Assembly: GCA_023101885.1 (NCBI GenBank) | Contig: JALPQD010000359.1 | Span: 1,302,001 to 1,366,000 of the forward strand | DNA: 64,000 nucleotides | Direction: 5' to 3' | Source of the DNA: Typhlomys cinereus | Lineage: Eukaryota > Chordata > Mammalia > Rodentia > Platacanthomyidae | In this document: piece by piece, positions 1-12,200 of the stretch | Position numbering within the stretch: position 1 is the stretch's first letter | Layout of the letters: every line of letters begins with the position of its first letter | Position numbers and translations under genes: made by a program | The notes under the pieces: model-generated | Told to the model about the DNA's origin: nothing | Databases searched by the model: none | What the model saw: only the letters and a program-made list of their open reading frames with translations

Positions 1-532
1 AGTGGCTGGATCCATAGTAGAGTACAGCAGCACTAGGATAGGAACCAGGACAGGATTACAGCCCTCGCCCCGGCCCCTCAATGGCCAACATCTGACAGCT
101 GGGTCCTGTATTCCAAAGGTTCCATAATTTCCCCAATGAGTGCTGCTAATTGGGGTCCAAGTGTTCAAATACATGAGGCTGTGGGGGATATTTTATATTC
201 AGACCATAACTCTGGCTTCAGATAAAATGTCCTTTCAGTGTTCATTATCATGATGAATAAGTGGATGCTATGTTTTAGGAAGTCTAACAGTGCCTTTAAA
301 AGGAAGATGAATTGACTCACTATAGCAGTGTCACCAAGTTAACAGAATGCCATTCCCATCATCAATGCTAATTGAGGACATGCACTTTCTCATCATGTTT
401 CAGCCACCTGTGAACACAGAAAAAAATCACCCCAACAAGGACTTACGCAACCATTTATTACATTTCTAAGAATTCTATGGATAAATGGGCTTCTACTGGG
501 AAGCTCTATAGTCAGGCCTCTTACATGGCTTT
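1..532. other. Intergenic sequence, nothing recognised
   Basis: I see no coding potential or recognisable repeat here. A short C/G-rich patch near 60-90 is the only compositional change. Confidence 0.5.
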
Positions 533-545
533 AAAAAGTGAGTCA
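533..545. repeat. Target-site duplication, copy 1 of 3
   Basis: AAAAAGTGAGTCA occurs here, again at 1290-1302 and again at 1673-1685. The three copies bracket two L1 3' ends. The preceding CTTT gives TT|AAAA, the usual L1 endonuclease nick context. Confidence 0.85.
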
Positions 546-1289
546 CCCAAATGGGTGACTGACCCCTCCCTCACCGAGATTTCCTGCTTTTATTACATCT
601 ACCCTTGAATGTGCTATTATAACAAGACTCCAGTTTAACAGCTTTTTGTCTCTGACCAGGGGGTGACATACAGTGCCCATCAAGATGGAGTGAAGGGCAT
701 TTTCAGGAGCAGCAAAACTGCAAAAGAAAATCAACAAACCACAATTCAGAATTTCAGAGACTCTATATCAACCACATAGAACTAGACCAGCCTAAATCTC
801 CCCCCATCCTGAAGCTCAGGGACATTTGCGGAAGAGGGGGCGGTAAGATTGTAAGAGCAAAAGGATGGGAGGAGCAATGATTTGCAAGATTCTCCACAGT
901 AGTTTGGGCCGAAGTAATCATAACAGGACTTTGCATGCCCTGCACAATGTCCAACACACTATTGACCTCACAAAGTCTAGCATCAGCTAAAGGCACCAAG
1001 ATCCTTGGAGGCAAGGGATTGACAGCCATAGTAGTGTTCCTATGCTTAAGGGGAACACGAGAAAGGGTTCAGGGAAATGCCACTGGGTCCTTGTACGTCA
1101 TTGGAGAGGAGGACCAAGAGGAGAGTTGGGCATACACAATAATGGACTGTCTGGGAATTGAGGGGGAGGCACTGGGGGATGGTGAAGAAGGGAGGGGGAG
1201 CAGGGGGTTCGGGGGGAGGAGGAGGGAGGGAGGGAACTGATCTACCTATTAAGTTTGTATGAGCGGAAATAACAAAAAATGTATTAAAA
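546..1289 (+). mobile_element. L1 3' end (3' UTR only), 5'-truncated
   Basis: This is the 3' UTR of the young L1 family seen elsewhere in the window. It starts at the block resembling 23,860 (CAAATGGGTGATTGACCCCT) and runs through the purine/G-rich block (about 1140-1240) to GTTTGTATGAG plus an A-rich tail. It contains no ORF1 or ORF2 sequence. It is flanked by a perfect 13-bp duplication, as expected of a truncated target-primed insertion. Open frames on both strands inside it are discussed in the findings and are not called genes. Confidence 0.9.
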
Positions 1290-1302
1290 AAAAAGTGAGT
1301 CA

Positions 1303-1671
1303 TTTGTCAATGACCCCTCAAAGTCTAGTATGGATCACAGGCAGTGGGAGCCTTAGATGCAAGGGATTAACAGTCATGGTAGTGTTCCCATACTAATGGG
1401 GAGTCCAACAAAGGGCTCCAGGTTATGCCACTGAGTCCTTACACCTCACTAGGGTGGAGGACTCAGAGGGAGGTTTGGCATTCACACAAAAGGATGCTCC
1501 AGGGGATGGGAGGGGAGAAAGGGGAAGCCCTGGGAAAAGTGGAGGGAGAGAATGAAAGGAAGGGGAAAAAAGGGGGAGAGTGAAAGGGGGGATGGGAAGG
1601 TGTGGAGAAGAGGGAGAGGACCAGGGTACTTATTGAGCTTGTATGATTGGGGAAAAATAAATAAACAAATT
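1303..1671 (+). mobile_element. Older L1 3' end, 5'-truncated
   Basis: A more diverged copy of the distal L1 3' UTR. It begins at a block matching ATTGACCCC(A)CAAAGTCTAG of the younger copies, includes the G-rich block (about 1500-1620) and ends in an ATAAATAAACAAATTAAAAAA tail. It carries the same 13-bp duplication on both sides (1290-1302 and 1673-1685) as the neighbouring insertion. Confidence 0.85.
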
Positions 1672-1685
1672 AAAAAAGTGAGTCA

Positions 1686-4600
1686 CAATGTATTATTCTT
1701 CTTTTAGTTTTCTTTTTTTTTAATTTTTGTTCACGTGAGTCTATGTTCGTTCTGTCTCGTATAGGTCATGCTGGATTGTAATTTGCCAGAATTCCATATA
1801 AAATATTTCATGTCAATAACAACTGTAACTGACATTTCTTCAGTTAATACTACATAATAATAGTTAACTCCCCACTCTTCTGTCCTGCCCAAATTCTAGC
1901 TTGTTTGCATTCTATTTGTTTATTTGCCTTGGTGGCCCAAGATCTTTATCCATCAATCATTTGATTTCTGATAGTGATGTCTTTGTCAGGCTTTAAGAGC
2001 TGTGCACATAGCTCTGTACATGAGAATCAAGAGTCACTGAATAGATTATAGACACATTTCTCTCTACCTTTAATGAATCAGCAGCCCCTAGCACTCATGA
2101 AGACCAAGATAGGCTGCCCCTGCCAGTAGAGGAATTTATTTTACAACTTCTTGTTCCAAATACAGGAGGACCAAAACATAACCCAGTAGCAGCCATATTT
2201 TCTTAATCTAGCAAGAACCTAAGTCCTGGTATATTACTATACTTTCTGGGAAAGAAGAACCCTAGAGAACTAAGCCTAAACATGTGAAAGCAGAATATAA
2301 AATTTTCTCCAGCAGTCAGTGGAAGTAACTGGAAATGAACAGGAGTTCACTGACATCTTTGTTTTTCTTAAGGTTATACAAATGAAATGGACAATGCATA
2401 TCATCTGCATGGATAATAGCTCCACATTGGCCCCTCAGTATAATCTACAGATGATTGCTTCATTACTTTCCTAGTCTGGTAGTTTTAAGCTGTTCATATA
2501 TAAGCTCCTCATAAAAGGAAATACTTTTCCAAGCATATTCAGTAACTTATGTTTAATAACTTTATAAAACATGTGCATCTTGCTTTTGTGGATCTTCTCT
2601 TTGGATTTCTGGACTTTAGGAAGTTGTAATGAATAAGTTGTATTTCATCTTAGCTGAGCTATTATTTATAGTTATTTAACTAAAAAATAAATTAGGTATT
2701 TCTCCAAAGGTAAAGTTTATAGGTAAAGTTGTCAATAGTTTACTTAATAGATTATCCCAATAATCTGGGCAAGCAGATCTAGTCATCTCAAAGTCTTAAA
2801 AGGAAAACTAAGGAAAAAGCAACTCCATCTCAACATTCCAACCTCAGTTCCTATAGGACAGTTTCCTGCTGACAGCCTGTCTTGTGTATCTGGGACTTTC
2901 CAGTCTTATAATCCATAAGCCAATTGAATTATTGTACAAGAGCATCAAACCTGGAAGCTATAAAAATTACAATATCCTTTTCCTCATTATTCTGATGGTC
3001 CTACAACCATTATATCACAGCAGTCAAATCAACAGTGAAAGAAATCCTAGTGATTTGTGAAGGAAAATTGTAACGTGATCAGTGAAGGAAAACCTAGTGA
3101 TTTCACTGGGATGGTGAAAGACATATATATCATCTTGTGGTGATTCCATGGTTTAGAAAACTCAGATTCCTTCAGGGTCGAAGTCCAAGCTGAAACCATT
3201 TCTTGCTGCTCAGAAAGGGACTTTTCCAGAGTCAGCATACAAAAGTTGTTACAGCTGTGGTTTGGAGTAGACCAAGCTACATCTCAACTTCACTTCAGAA
3301 TTTGTCAGAATTTTCCACGAAGTACTCGTTTTGATGTACAATGAAAGGGTTCATGACTTTGACTGATGTCTCTCGGCAGCACAGAAAAGAGGAACCAGTA
3401 CTGAAATTGGTACCAAGAATGGGGTGTTGTTGTGAAATTAAGAGCATTTGGTATCAGAGCTTGAATGTTTTGAAGTTGAAAGAAATTGGTACCAGAAAAG
3501 TGGGGTGATGATATCTAAGATTAAGAGGATCTGATACCAGAGAGTGAAATGTGGTATGAAGTTGAGAGAAGATGGTACTGAGAAGACACGTATGACCATT
3601 GCTGAGATGTGGCTATGTACATTTGTAACTGTTTGTTGAAGACTGACAATGCAAATCTTCAATGGGGCAAGATGATAGAAAAATAAACCAATCTTTGTTT
3701 TCAGATTATTAGTTTTACCATGATACATCTAACAATTTGATTTAAATCTGGGATAATGAATCTAGTTCTCTTTTCCTTATACTTGCACCTACATCAATCT
3801 TTACCTTCAAGGCTGACCACAATCATTTTTGTTTTATTCTATAGTCAAAGTCTCAAAATTGCATTTCACAAATAAGAGCTGGTAGCAGCATGGAATCAAT
3901 TTCATTGCTATATCCCGATGAATGCCATAGACACTCATTTTCTGATCAACTCTTTCTAGCAGCTTGCTATGAATTGATTCTTGTATTATATCAAAATCTA
4001 TTTGATATGTATTGAATAAAATACAAAATATCCAAGTAATTATTGTTCAACATCGAATCATATCATCTTTATATAATATTCTGTAGCTAAAAAGTCTATT
4101 TAATTAAGATTCCTTACATATTCTGATTATAAATTTTCTAATTACAGTAATGAAGTTAGATTTATATAATGTTAGTGTTTTACTTTAATAAGGTTAGTTT
4201 ACATTAAGAAAGCCATCAATCTAAAGTAAGTTAGAGATGTAATTGTTGACCTCATTGATTGTAGAACTGTAGGTGTGTACCTCCATTTGACAGGATGTCA
4301 GGTGTCAGATAATTTGTTATGATACTGTAGCTCAATTGAAATAATGACTCATTAGATTCCACAATCAAGGTACAGAAATAGAGAAGGAACAAGACTCCAG
4401 AGATCTGGCATCATTCCCAGCTCAGTCAATACCTATTACAAATAAATAATCTCACCTGCCTATTTCATTTTATCCATCTATAAATCAACAACACTAAGAG
4501 TTATCACATTAAGCTCTCAAAGCAAGCTATAAAGATTTAAGAAGCTAATGGTCATAAAGCTGTTTGCAAATCTTCAATCATAAATTATTATGTAAGGGTT

Positions 4601-5374
4601 ATGATTTTGTAGTTATGGTTAAGTAAGCAAAGGAACTATAATAATCACATTTGATCTTAAAATAACTGAGATGACAAAGATGCTGATATAACACCCTCCC
4701 ACACACACAATTCCTAGCTCTTGTTCTTTGCAGATTTCCAGGATAAAGGTGAAAGATAAGTTATCACAAAATCCAACTACTTTAATATATTCATAAAAAT
4801 GTAAAAATAAGAGTGAGTATATTTGAAAATTTGAGATAATTAATAAAAGGAAGTTATCTAATTGTTATCTTATATAAGGCAATATCAAAGATTTGTCTGA
4901 AGACTCAGTGTTTTGGACTGCTTTTTGCAACTATAGCCCCTATTAACTGTGGTTCTCTTACAAGAATATATTCTAATTTCTGTAACAAGCTGCAACAACT
5001 ATAGAATCAAAGATCTTTTATATTGAGATTCTAAAATACTAATTCCTGACCTTTTTTTGCTTTAGGAATTAGACCATAATCTCTTCTTAATACACCTTTT
5101 AGTAAATCAACATTTATAAGGTTTCAATGCCTTAAATATTCTCAGAATCCACATAAATCTGAGCATAACAGCATGCATTTGCAATACTGGTTATCGAATA
5201 GTGAGATGGGGCATAAAAAGAAGGATCCCCAGAAGCTCATAAGGGAGTCAATTTGGACTATGCAATGGAGAAAGACTGTCTCAAGCAAGATACGTTGTCC
5301 TTTGACCTCCCTATATGTGCCATGGCATGTGTACACAAACACACATCATGTCATGCATAGACATATATGCGTAT
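1686..5374. other. AT-rich intergenic sequence
   Basis: No gene is recognised. The only structure I can point to is the imperfect tandem duplication at 3403-3565. The short open frames here lack any recognisable domain. Confidence 0.5.
3403..3565. repeat. Imperfect tandem duplication of about 80 bp
   Basis: The unit starting GAAATTGGTACCA and ending GAAGTTGA occurs at about 3403-3479 and again at 3482-3565, with substitutions and small indels. A partial third start (GAGAAGATGGTAC) follows. It may be part of an old LTR or other repeat; I cannot name the family. Confidence 0.6.
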
Positions 5375-5700
5375 TATTGCAGTTATTATTTTTGCTGTGA
5401 GGCTGTACTTAGACTCAGGCAACTTAAGGGAGAAAAGGAGCATATATTTGGCTTATGGTTCCAGAGTAAATATAATTCACTGTGGTGGAAATCGCATGGC
5501 AGAAGGCATGGTTAGAAGCAGAAGCAACTGGCTGCTTCCAATCACCACAGCCAGCACCAGGAGACAGAAAGAACAAGAGAGCAAGAGGTAGCAGAACTGA
5601 GCTACCAAATTTCAAGAGCCATCCCTTATGAAATTAATTCCTACAACAAAACTACCCCTTAAAGATGCCAAAACTTTCCCAAACATTAACATTAGCTAAG
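5375..5700 (+). repeat. Diverged interspersed repeat, possibly a rodent DNA-transposon remnant
   Basis: The block around GGCTTATGGTTCCAGAGT, followed by a run about an animal-like GGCA/CAGCACCAGGAGACAGAAAG purine-rich stretch, resembles common short non-autonomous hAT-type repeats of rodents (URR1-like). The assignment is from memory of the pattern and the ends are not defined. No coding function is expected. Confidence 0.35.
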
Positions 5701-8329
5701 GATTCAAACACATGACCCTGATATGTGTGTGTGGGGGGGTACACAACTCACATTTAAAGCATGACACATATGTAGCTACAAACATACACAAATATCACAA
5801 ATGTATCGCATATGCATATGCACATGACAAAACTTGCATATTTCCTCAATATTACAAAAACTTGAGGAAAATTGTGAAAAATTTTGTATTAGCTGTATTT
5901 TGTGATTCAGGTAAAATAAATGTCATAAGAATATTCTTTAACCATGAAATATTGTAATAAGTCTCAGTAGGATTAAAAATAACAAAAAGAATTATATTTT
6001 GTACAAGTAATAGAATTAAAATTCAATTGTTGATTTTATATAATTTTAATGCAGAATTTGAAATATAATGCAGAATTCAAAATATAATGAAAAATATTAC
6101 AAATTTAAAAAATACAAAAAAGCTAAAACTTACACCAAAATGGTAGAAAATTATCCAAGAACTTTATTTTTCAATTTCATTTTTATACAGCCATATATTT
6201 TCTCACTTCAGCCATTTTCATTTCCCTAGTAAGCAGATGACAATGAATAGATATATGATGTTGACATATTACAGAAACCTTAGCTTACTTTTGTGATGAC
6301 ATTTCCACAATTTATGAATTTTCATTTGAGATTAATATATCTACTTGTTTTAAAAATAACTTTATTATACTTCAAGAAAGAGAAGCTTTTAAACTAAATA
6401 AAATTATAATAAATTGTAAAATGAGCTACACTTATAGCATTTTGCTCCTTATTTCTCTGCTCACTTATAAGCTAATTAAATTGCACCAGAAATGTCTGTG
6501 ACTTCTGTGATTTAGAGATGTAAAGTTTTCCTGAGGGGACAAACACTGAGGTTTTGGTCTTTCCTAACTCAGAGGCCCAGATAGAGTGCTGTGATTGCAT
6601 ACAAGGGAATCTATCCTTATTGATGGATTTATTTACTGAACTCATACTGAATGGATTGTAAGGAGGCAGGCCAAGATTGAAGACGCAAGTCAGGATATGT
6701 GTTCTGTCCTGGCCCCACTTTTCCTCTTCCCCCTCGTTTCTGACCACCAGGAGGCAGGCGTGGCCACTGTGATAGACAGTCTACTACAGAGCCACATGGA
6801 TGAAGCCTCTGAAGTTTTCCTCCTTTAAATTTCCTCAGCTATTTCGTCAGAGCAACAGATATTACTATGTAGACTAACCTAGTCTGTATAACTTACTGCA
6901 AATCGGACTTTAATTTCATAATTTTCTTCGACTTTGATAAAAATTCACTTTTACTCTGATTTTTTTTCAGTTTGTTCCAAATTGTATCACCTTCCTTGGT
7001 CTTTACTTTACTGTTCTGTCTGGAGGCACTGGAAAACCAAAAGTTACAGCGCCTCAAGTTTTGAAGAGCCTAGAGTCTAAGAATTCAGTGCACTTTCTCC
7101 AGACTGGAAAGTGTAAAGGTAGCAGAGAAATCCCTCTGTGGTTTCTGCTGGCCCCCACCCGTTAGCCATGCTTCCCTGGAATCTGTGACCTGCTCTTCAT
7201 TGCCGAAGGCTGAAACCAGAACACGTGTAGAGGATTAAGGGAGAGTTGATTAGAGAAAAGGCTGGAACTCATTGACTTGGGAAGTGGAGGGCCTTAAGGG
7301 GCTAGGGCGCCCCAGAGAACTCATGGAGCTAGAAACAGAGTGCCATGATGGGCTAGGACACCCTGAAGACTCATGGAATCCATGAGAGGCAAGGAGCTAG
7401 AAAGAACCCATGGACTCCAAGTGCCACTAGATGCTAGGGTGCCAAAGATGGCTGCCAGGGTCAGGAATATTTATACACCTAGGCAAGCCTGGGAAATTGG
7501 CTTTTTCTCATTGATTAGCTTCCATTGGGGCCCAACCCAGTTGCTCTTGGATCTAGAGTTCAAGTTGTGGGATATGGAGAGCACATCTCCATAATCCTTT
7601 CATAGGGAAGTGGGCCATCTTATCTCTGGAAGGTTTGGAGTCAGTTCCTCAGCAGGTTCCTTAAGGGTGATCTCAGGAGTGGGGAGGAATCCAAAGACCT
7701 CCAGACCTTACAGACACATCAAAACACAGCTGGTATAACCCTGCCTTTACTTGGAAATTGCTGCTTTACCCCATCCCATAATTTTCCAAAATCCATACAT
7801 GGTTTTATAAATAACTTTTTCCTTAGATATCCAGGATAGTTCTGGTTTAACCTTAAATCTTGCCCGAATGTTTTCTTTAGCTACCTTACTCATCTTATCA
7901 CAAATACAGAAAATAATATAAATCACAACAAAAACCACCTCTGTTAAAATATACTTATCCCTCCCAATTCATGTGCTAACAGCTGACTTTCCTTTTTCTT
8001 TTTTTCCTTTCCAACAATGTCTATTTAAATTTTAATTACACATATATAAGCACACATGAACATGCACTGATACACACACACACACAAAGTACACATTTAA
8101 CAATCTCTTATACTTGGTCTTAATAATCTTGAAAACCCTAAGTTTCATGCAAAGTTTTTAAATTCACATTTCTTCTCTATTATCTTCCCTATTATATACA
8201 ACAATTTCACCCTGTGAGAAATTTTGGACTCGCTCTGACCTTTGAAGATTTGTGATTGTTGAATTGTCTACTAAATTGTTTTAAAATCAGCAAAGACAAC
8301 TGAGCATAAAGCAATTGTCAGCAAGGGTC
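5701..8329. other. AT-rich intergenic sequence with one G-rich stretch
   Basis: No gene is recognised. The stretch 7010-7740 is more GC-rich and holds loosely repeated units. A short CA-rich patch lies at 8074-8087. The open frames here are short and have no family signature. Confidence 0.5.
7290..7450. repeat. Degenerate repeat units built on GGGCTAGG...CACC/GCC
   Basis: Three loosely similar units begin GGCTAGGGCGCC, GGCTAGGACACC and GCTAGGGTGCC. They carry shared ACTCATGGA and GAGCTAGAAA motifs. This could be a fragment of an old LTR or minisatellite; the family is not identified. Confidence 0.35.
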
Positions 8330-8342
8330 AAAAGGATATTTT
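8330..8342. repeat. Left target-site duplication of L1-A
   Basis: AAAAGGATATTTT here is repeated exactly at 14564-14576. The two copies bracket the full-length minus-strand L1 including its second poly(A) tract. Confidence 0.9.
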
Positions 8343-8348
8343 TTTTTT

Positions 8349-8500
8349 CGATTTAGAATTCATCTTCTATTCTTTATTATCTTATTTTTACTAATTTTTC
8401 AGACCCTATTTTTTCTAGGGATGAGCTATTGCATTATGGTATCCTCTCTCTTTTTACTTACTCATAGACCCACTTACTGAAATCCACACTATTCAATTTC
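8349..8500 (-). mobile_element. 3'-transduced flank carried by L1-A
   Basis: This stretch lies between two poly(A) tracts (poly(T) on the plus strand: 8501-8510 and 8339-8348) and inside the 13-bp target duplication. It does not resemble L1. Read on the minus strand it carries AATAAA at 8378-8373, and the second A-tract begins 24 bases later, which is normal spacing for cleavage and polyadenylation. The simplest reading is that the source L1 transcript ran past its own weak signal and used this downstream one. Confidence 0.75.
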
Positions 8501-8510
8501 TTTTTTTTTT

Positions 8511-9263
8511 ATTAAAAATTTAATTATACATTTTAAAATTTTTTACCAGTTCCCTCCCTCCCCCCTCCTCCCCCTCCCCTTCCCCCAGTGCCTCCCCCCC
8601 AATTCCCAGAGAGTCCTTTATTGTATATGCCTAACTCTCCATTGGGTCCTCCTCTCCGATGACATATAAGGACCCAGTGGCATTTCCATAAGCCCTTTCT
8701 CTTGTTCCCCTTAAGCATAAGATCACTACTATGGCTGTCAATCCCTTGCCTCCAGGGGTCTCGGTGCCCTTAACAGATGCTAGACTTTATGAGGGCAACA
8801 GTGCGCTGGACATTGCGCAGGGCATGCAAAGTCCCATTACGATTGCTTTGGCCCCAACTATTGTTGAGAATCTTGCAAATCGTTGCTCCTCCCCTCCTTT
8901 TGCTCTTACAATCTTACCGCCCCCTCTTCCGCAAATGTCCCTGAGCTCCAGGATGGGGAGAGATTAGGCTGTCCTAGTTCTATGTGATTGATATAGTCTC
9001 TGAAGTTCTGGATTGTGGTTTGTTGATTTTCTTTTGCAGTTTTGCTGCTCCTGCAATTCCCTTCACTCCATTCTGCTGGGCACTGTATGTCACCCCTTGC
9101 AGACCTTGATGGAGGCCTATTTTCTCTGCTGTAACATGGTCTCCTCTCTCCTTGTTTCTGGTGTGGCCCTCCTAACCCATCTCTCTTGTTCATAATCCTT
9201 GCAATTACTGTGCTTCATAGGTTTACTTTTGAGTGTCTCAATGTGGGCTGGGTGAGTTTGGTA
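8511..9263 (-). other. L1-A 3' UTR
   Basis: Homologous to the other L1 3' ends in the window. The C-rich stretch 8550-8600 on the plus strand is the complement of the conserved G/purine-rich block near the L1 3' end. Confidence 0.85.
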
Positions 9264-12200
9264 CTAGGAGCCACCTATTAGGGAGTACATACGGCGCTTA
9301 ATTTTCTGGGTTTGGGATACTTCACTTAATATAATTCTTTCTAATGACATCCATTTCCCAGCAAATTCCAGTAATTCATCATTTTTGATGGCTGAGTAGT
9401 ACTCCATTGTATAGATGTACCACTGTTTCCTTATCCACTCGTCAACTGTTGGACATTTAGGTTGATTCCATGACTTTGCTATTGTAAACAGTGCTGCTAT
9501 GAACATGGTCGAGCTTGTGCTATCGAGGCGAACCTCTGCTGCATGGGGGGTTATTCCCAAAAGTGGGATAGCAGGGTCATATGGCATTTCAATCTTTAGT
9601 TTCTTTAAGAATCTCCAGACGGCTCGCCAGAGTGGCTGTATGAGCCTGCATTCCCACCAGCAATGTAGGAGAGTTCCCCTCTCTCCACATCCTCTCCAGC
9701 ATTTGTCGTTGTTTGTATTGTGGATTTTTGCCATCCTGACCGGGGTGAGATGATATCTCAGGGAAGTTTTGATTTGCATTTCCCTGATGGCGAAGGAAGT
9801 GGAGCATTTTTTAAGATGATTGTTAGACATTTTCACTTCATCCCTGGTAAAGTTTCTTTGAAGTTCCAGGGCCCATTTTTTAATTGGGCCAGTGTTTTCC
9901 TTGGAGTTTAATTTTCTAAGTTCTTTGTACACTCTGGACAGTAGAGCTCTGTCAGATATGTGGTTAGTGAAGATTTTCTCCCATTCTGTGGGTTGCCTTT
10001 GAGCTCGTGTGACAATCTCTTTATCTGAACAGAAGCTCTTTAATTTCACAAGATCCCAACTGTTGAGAGTTGGTAGCAGTGACTGTGCCATTGGATGTCT
10101 GTTTAGGAAGTGTTGGCCTAGCCCAATCAGCTCGAGGGAGTTCCCTATCCTTTCGACTATGGTTTTTAAAGTCTCTGGCCTGATATCAAGGTCCTTGATC
10201 CATTTGGAATTAAGTCTTGTACATGGTGACAAGTACGGGTCCAGCTTTAATCTTCTGCATGTGGAGATCCAGTTTTGCCAGCACCATTTGTTGAAGATGC
10301 TGTTCTTTTTCCATTGGATTCTTTGGGCCCCTTTGTCAAAGACCAAATGGCTGTAACTTTGTGGGCTTATATCTGGGTCTTCAATCCTTATCCATTGATC
10401 TGTGTGTCTATTTTGGAGCCAGTACCAGGCTGTCTTTATAACTATGGATTTGTAGTATAGACTTAGGTTTGGTATGGTAATACCTCCAGCTGTGTTTTTG
10501 TTACTCAGGATTGTTTTTGCTATCCTGGGTCTTTTGTGTCTCCATATGAACTTTGAGATTATTTGGTCAACTTCTTTGAAGAATTGCTTTGGGATTTTGA
10601 TTGGTATAGCATTGAATCTGTATATTGCCTTTGGTAGGATGGTCATTTTTACAATGTTGATTCTGCCAATCCAGGAACAAAGGAGGTCTTTCCACCTTCC
10701 TGTGGCTTCTGCAATTTCTTTCTTTAGGGTTTTAAAGTTTTCATTGTAAAGGTCTTTTACCTCCTTAGTTAGGTTTATACCAAGGTATTTCATTTTTTTA
10801 GGGGCTATAGTAAATGGTATTGTTTCTCTCAAGGCTTTTTCACTTCTTTCATTCTGGGCATATAGGAAGGCCTCTGATTTTTGCACATTTATTTTGTATC
10901 CTGCCACCCTGCTGAACTTCTCAATTAGTTCCAGGAGCTTCCTGGTGGAGTTTTTGGGATCACTCAGGTATAAGATCATGTCATCTGCAAATAGGGATAG
11001 CTTGACTTCTTCCTTGCCGATTTGAATCCCTCTTATGTCCCTTTCTTGTCTTATGGCTTCAGCTAAGACTTCAAGTACAATATTGAATAGACGTGGTGAG
11101 AGTGGACACCCTTGTCTAGTTCCTGATCGAAGTGGGAATGCTTCCAATTGTTCCTCATTGAGCATAATCCTTGCTGTGGGCTTGTTGTATACAGCTTTTA
11201 TTATATTGATAAAGGTTCCTTCCATTCCTACTGTCTCTAGTGTTTTGATCATAAAAGGCTATTGGATCTTGTCAAAGGCTTTTTCTGCATCTATCGAGAG
11301 TATCATGTGGTCTTGGACTTTGGACTGGTTTACATGATGAATTACATTTATTGATTTGCGTATGTTGAACCAACCTTGTGTGCCGGGGATGAAGCCTACT
11401 TGGTCCCCATGAATGATCTTTTTAATATGTTTTTGAATCCGATTTGCTAAGACTTTGTTGAGAATCTTTGCGTCTGTGTTCATCAGGGAGATCAGCCTAT
11501 AGTTTTCTTTTTTAAGTGAATCTTTATTAGGTTTTGGGATTAAAACGATATTAGCTTCATAGAAGGAATTTGGTAGTGTTCCTTCCTTTGCTATTTGATG
11601 GAACAGTTTAAGAAGTATTGGTGTTATTAACTCCTTAAATGTCTGGTAGAACTCTGTGCTGAATCCATCTGGACCAGGACATTTTTTGGTGGGAAGATTC
11701 GAGATTACTTCCTCAATTTCCTTATATGTTATAGGACTATTTAAATAATTCACAACTTCCTGATTCAATTTAGGTAAGTTGTGTTTACTTAGAAATTCAT
11801 CCATCTCTTTTGTGTTGTCAAACTTCACAGAGTATAAGTTTTTGAAATATGATGTTATAATTCTCTGGATTTCTTGGGTATCAGTAGTGATAACTCCATG
11901 TTCATTTCTAATTTTGTTAATTTGGGTTTTCTCTCTCTTGCTTTTGGTTAGTTTAGCTAGGGGTGTATCAATCTTGTTGATTTTTTCAAAGAACCAGCTT
12001 TTTGATTGGTTGATTTTTTCTATCGTTTTCTTAGTCTCGATTTCAGATATTTCTCCCCTTATTTTGCTAATCTCTTCTCTTCTACTGCTTTTGGGATCAG
12101 ATTGCTCTAGTTTCTCTAAAGCTTTAAGCTGCATTGTTAAGTTGTTTATTTCTGATGTTTCCATTTTTTTGACGTGGGCATTAAGAGCTATGAACTTACC

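Noticed and set aside
7010..7740. Possible LTR in a GC-richer stretch with a TATA-like sequence
   Set aside because: I could not find paired TG/CA ends with a matching target duplication, so only the degenerate internal repeats are listed.
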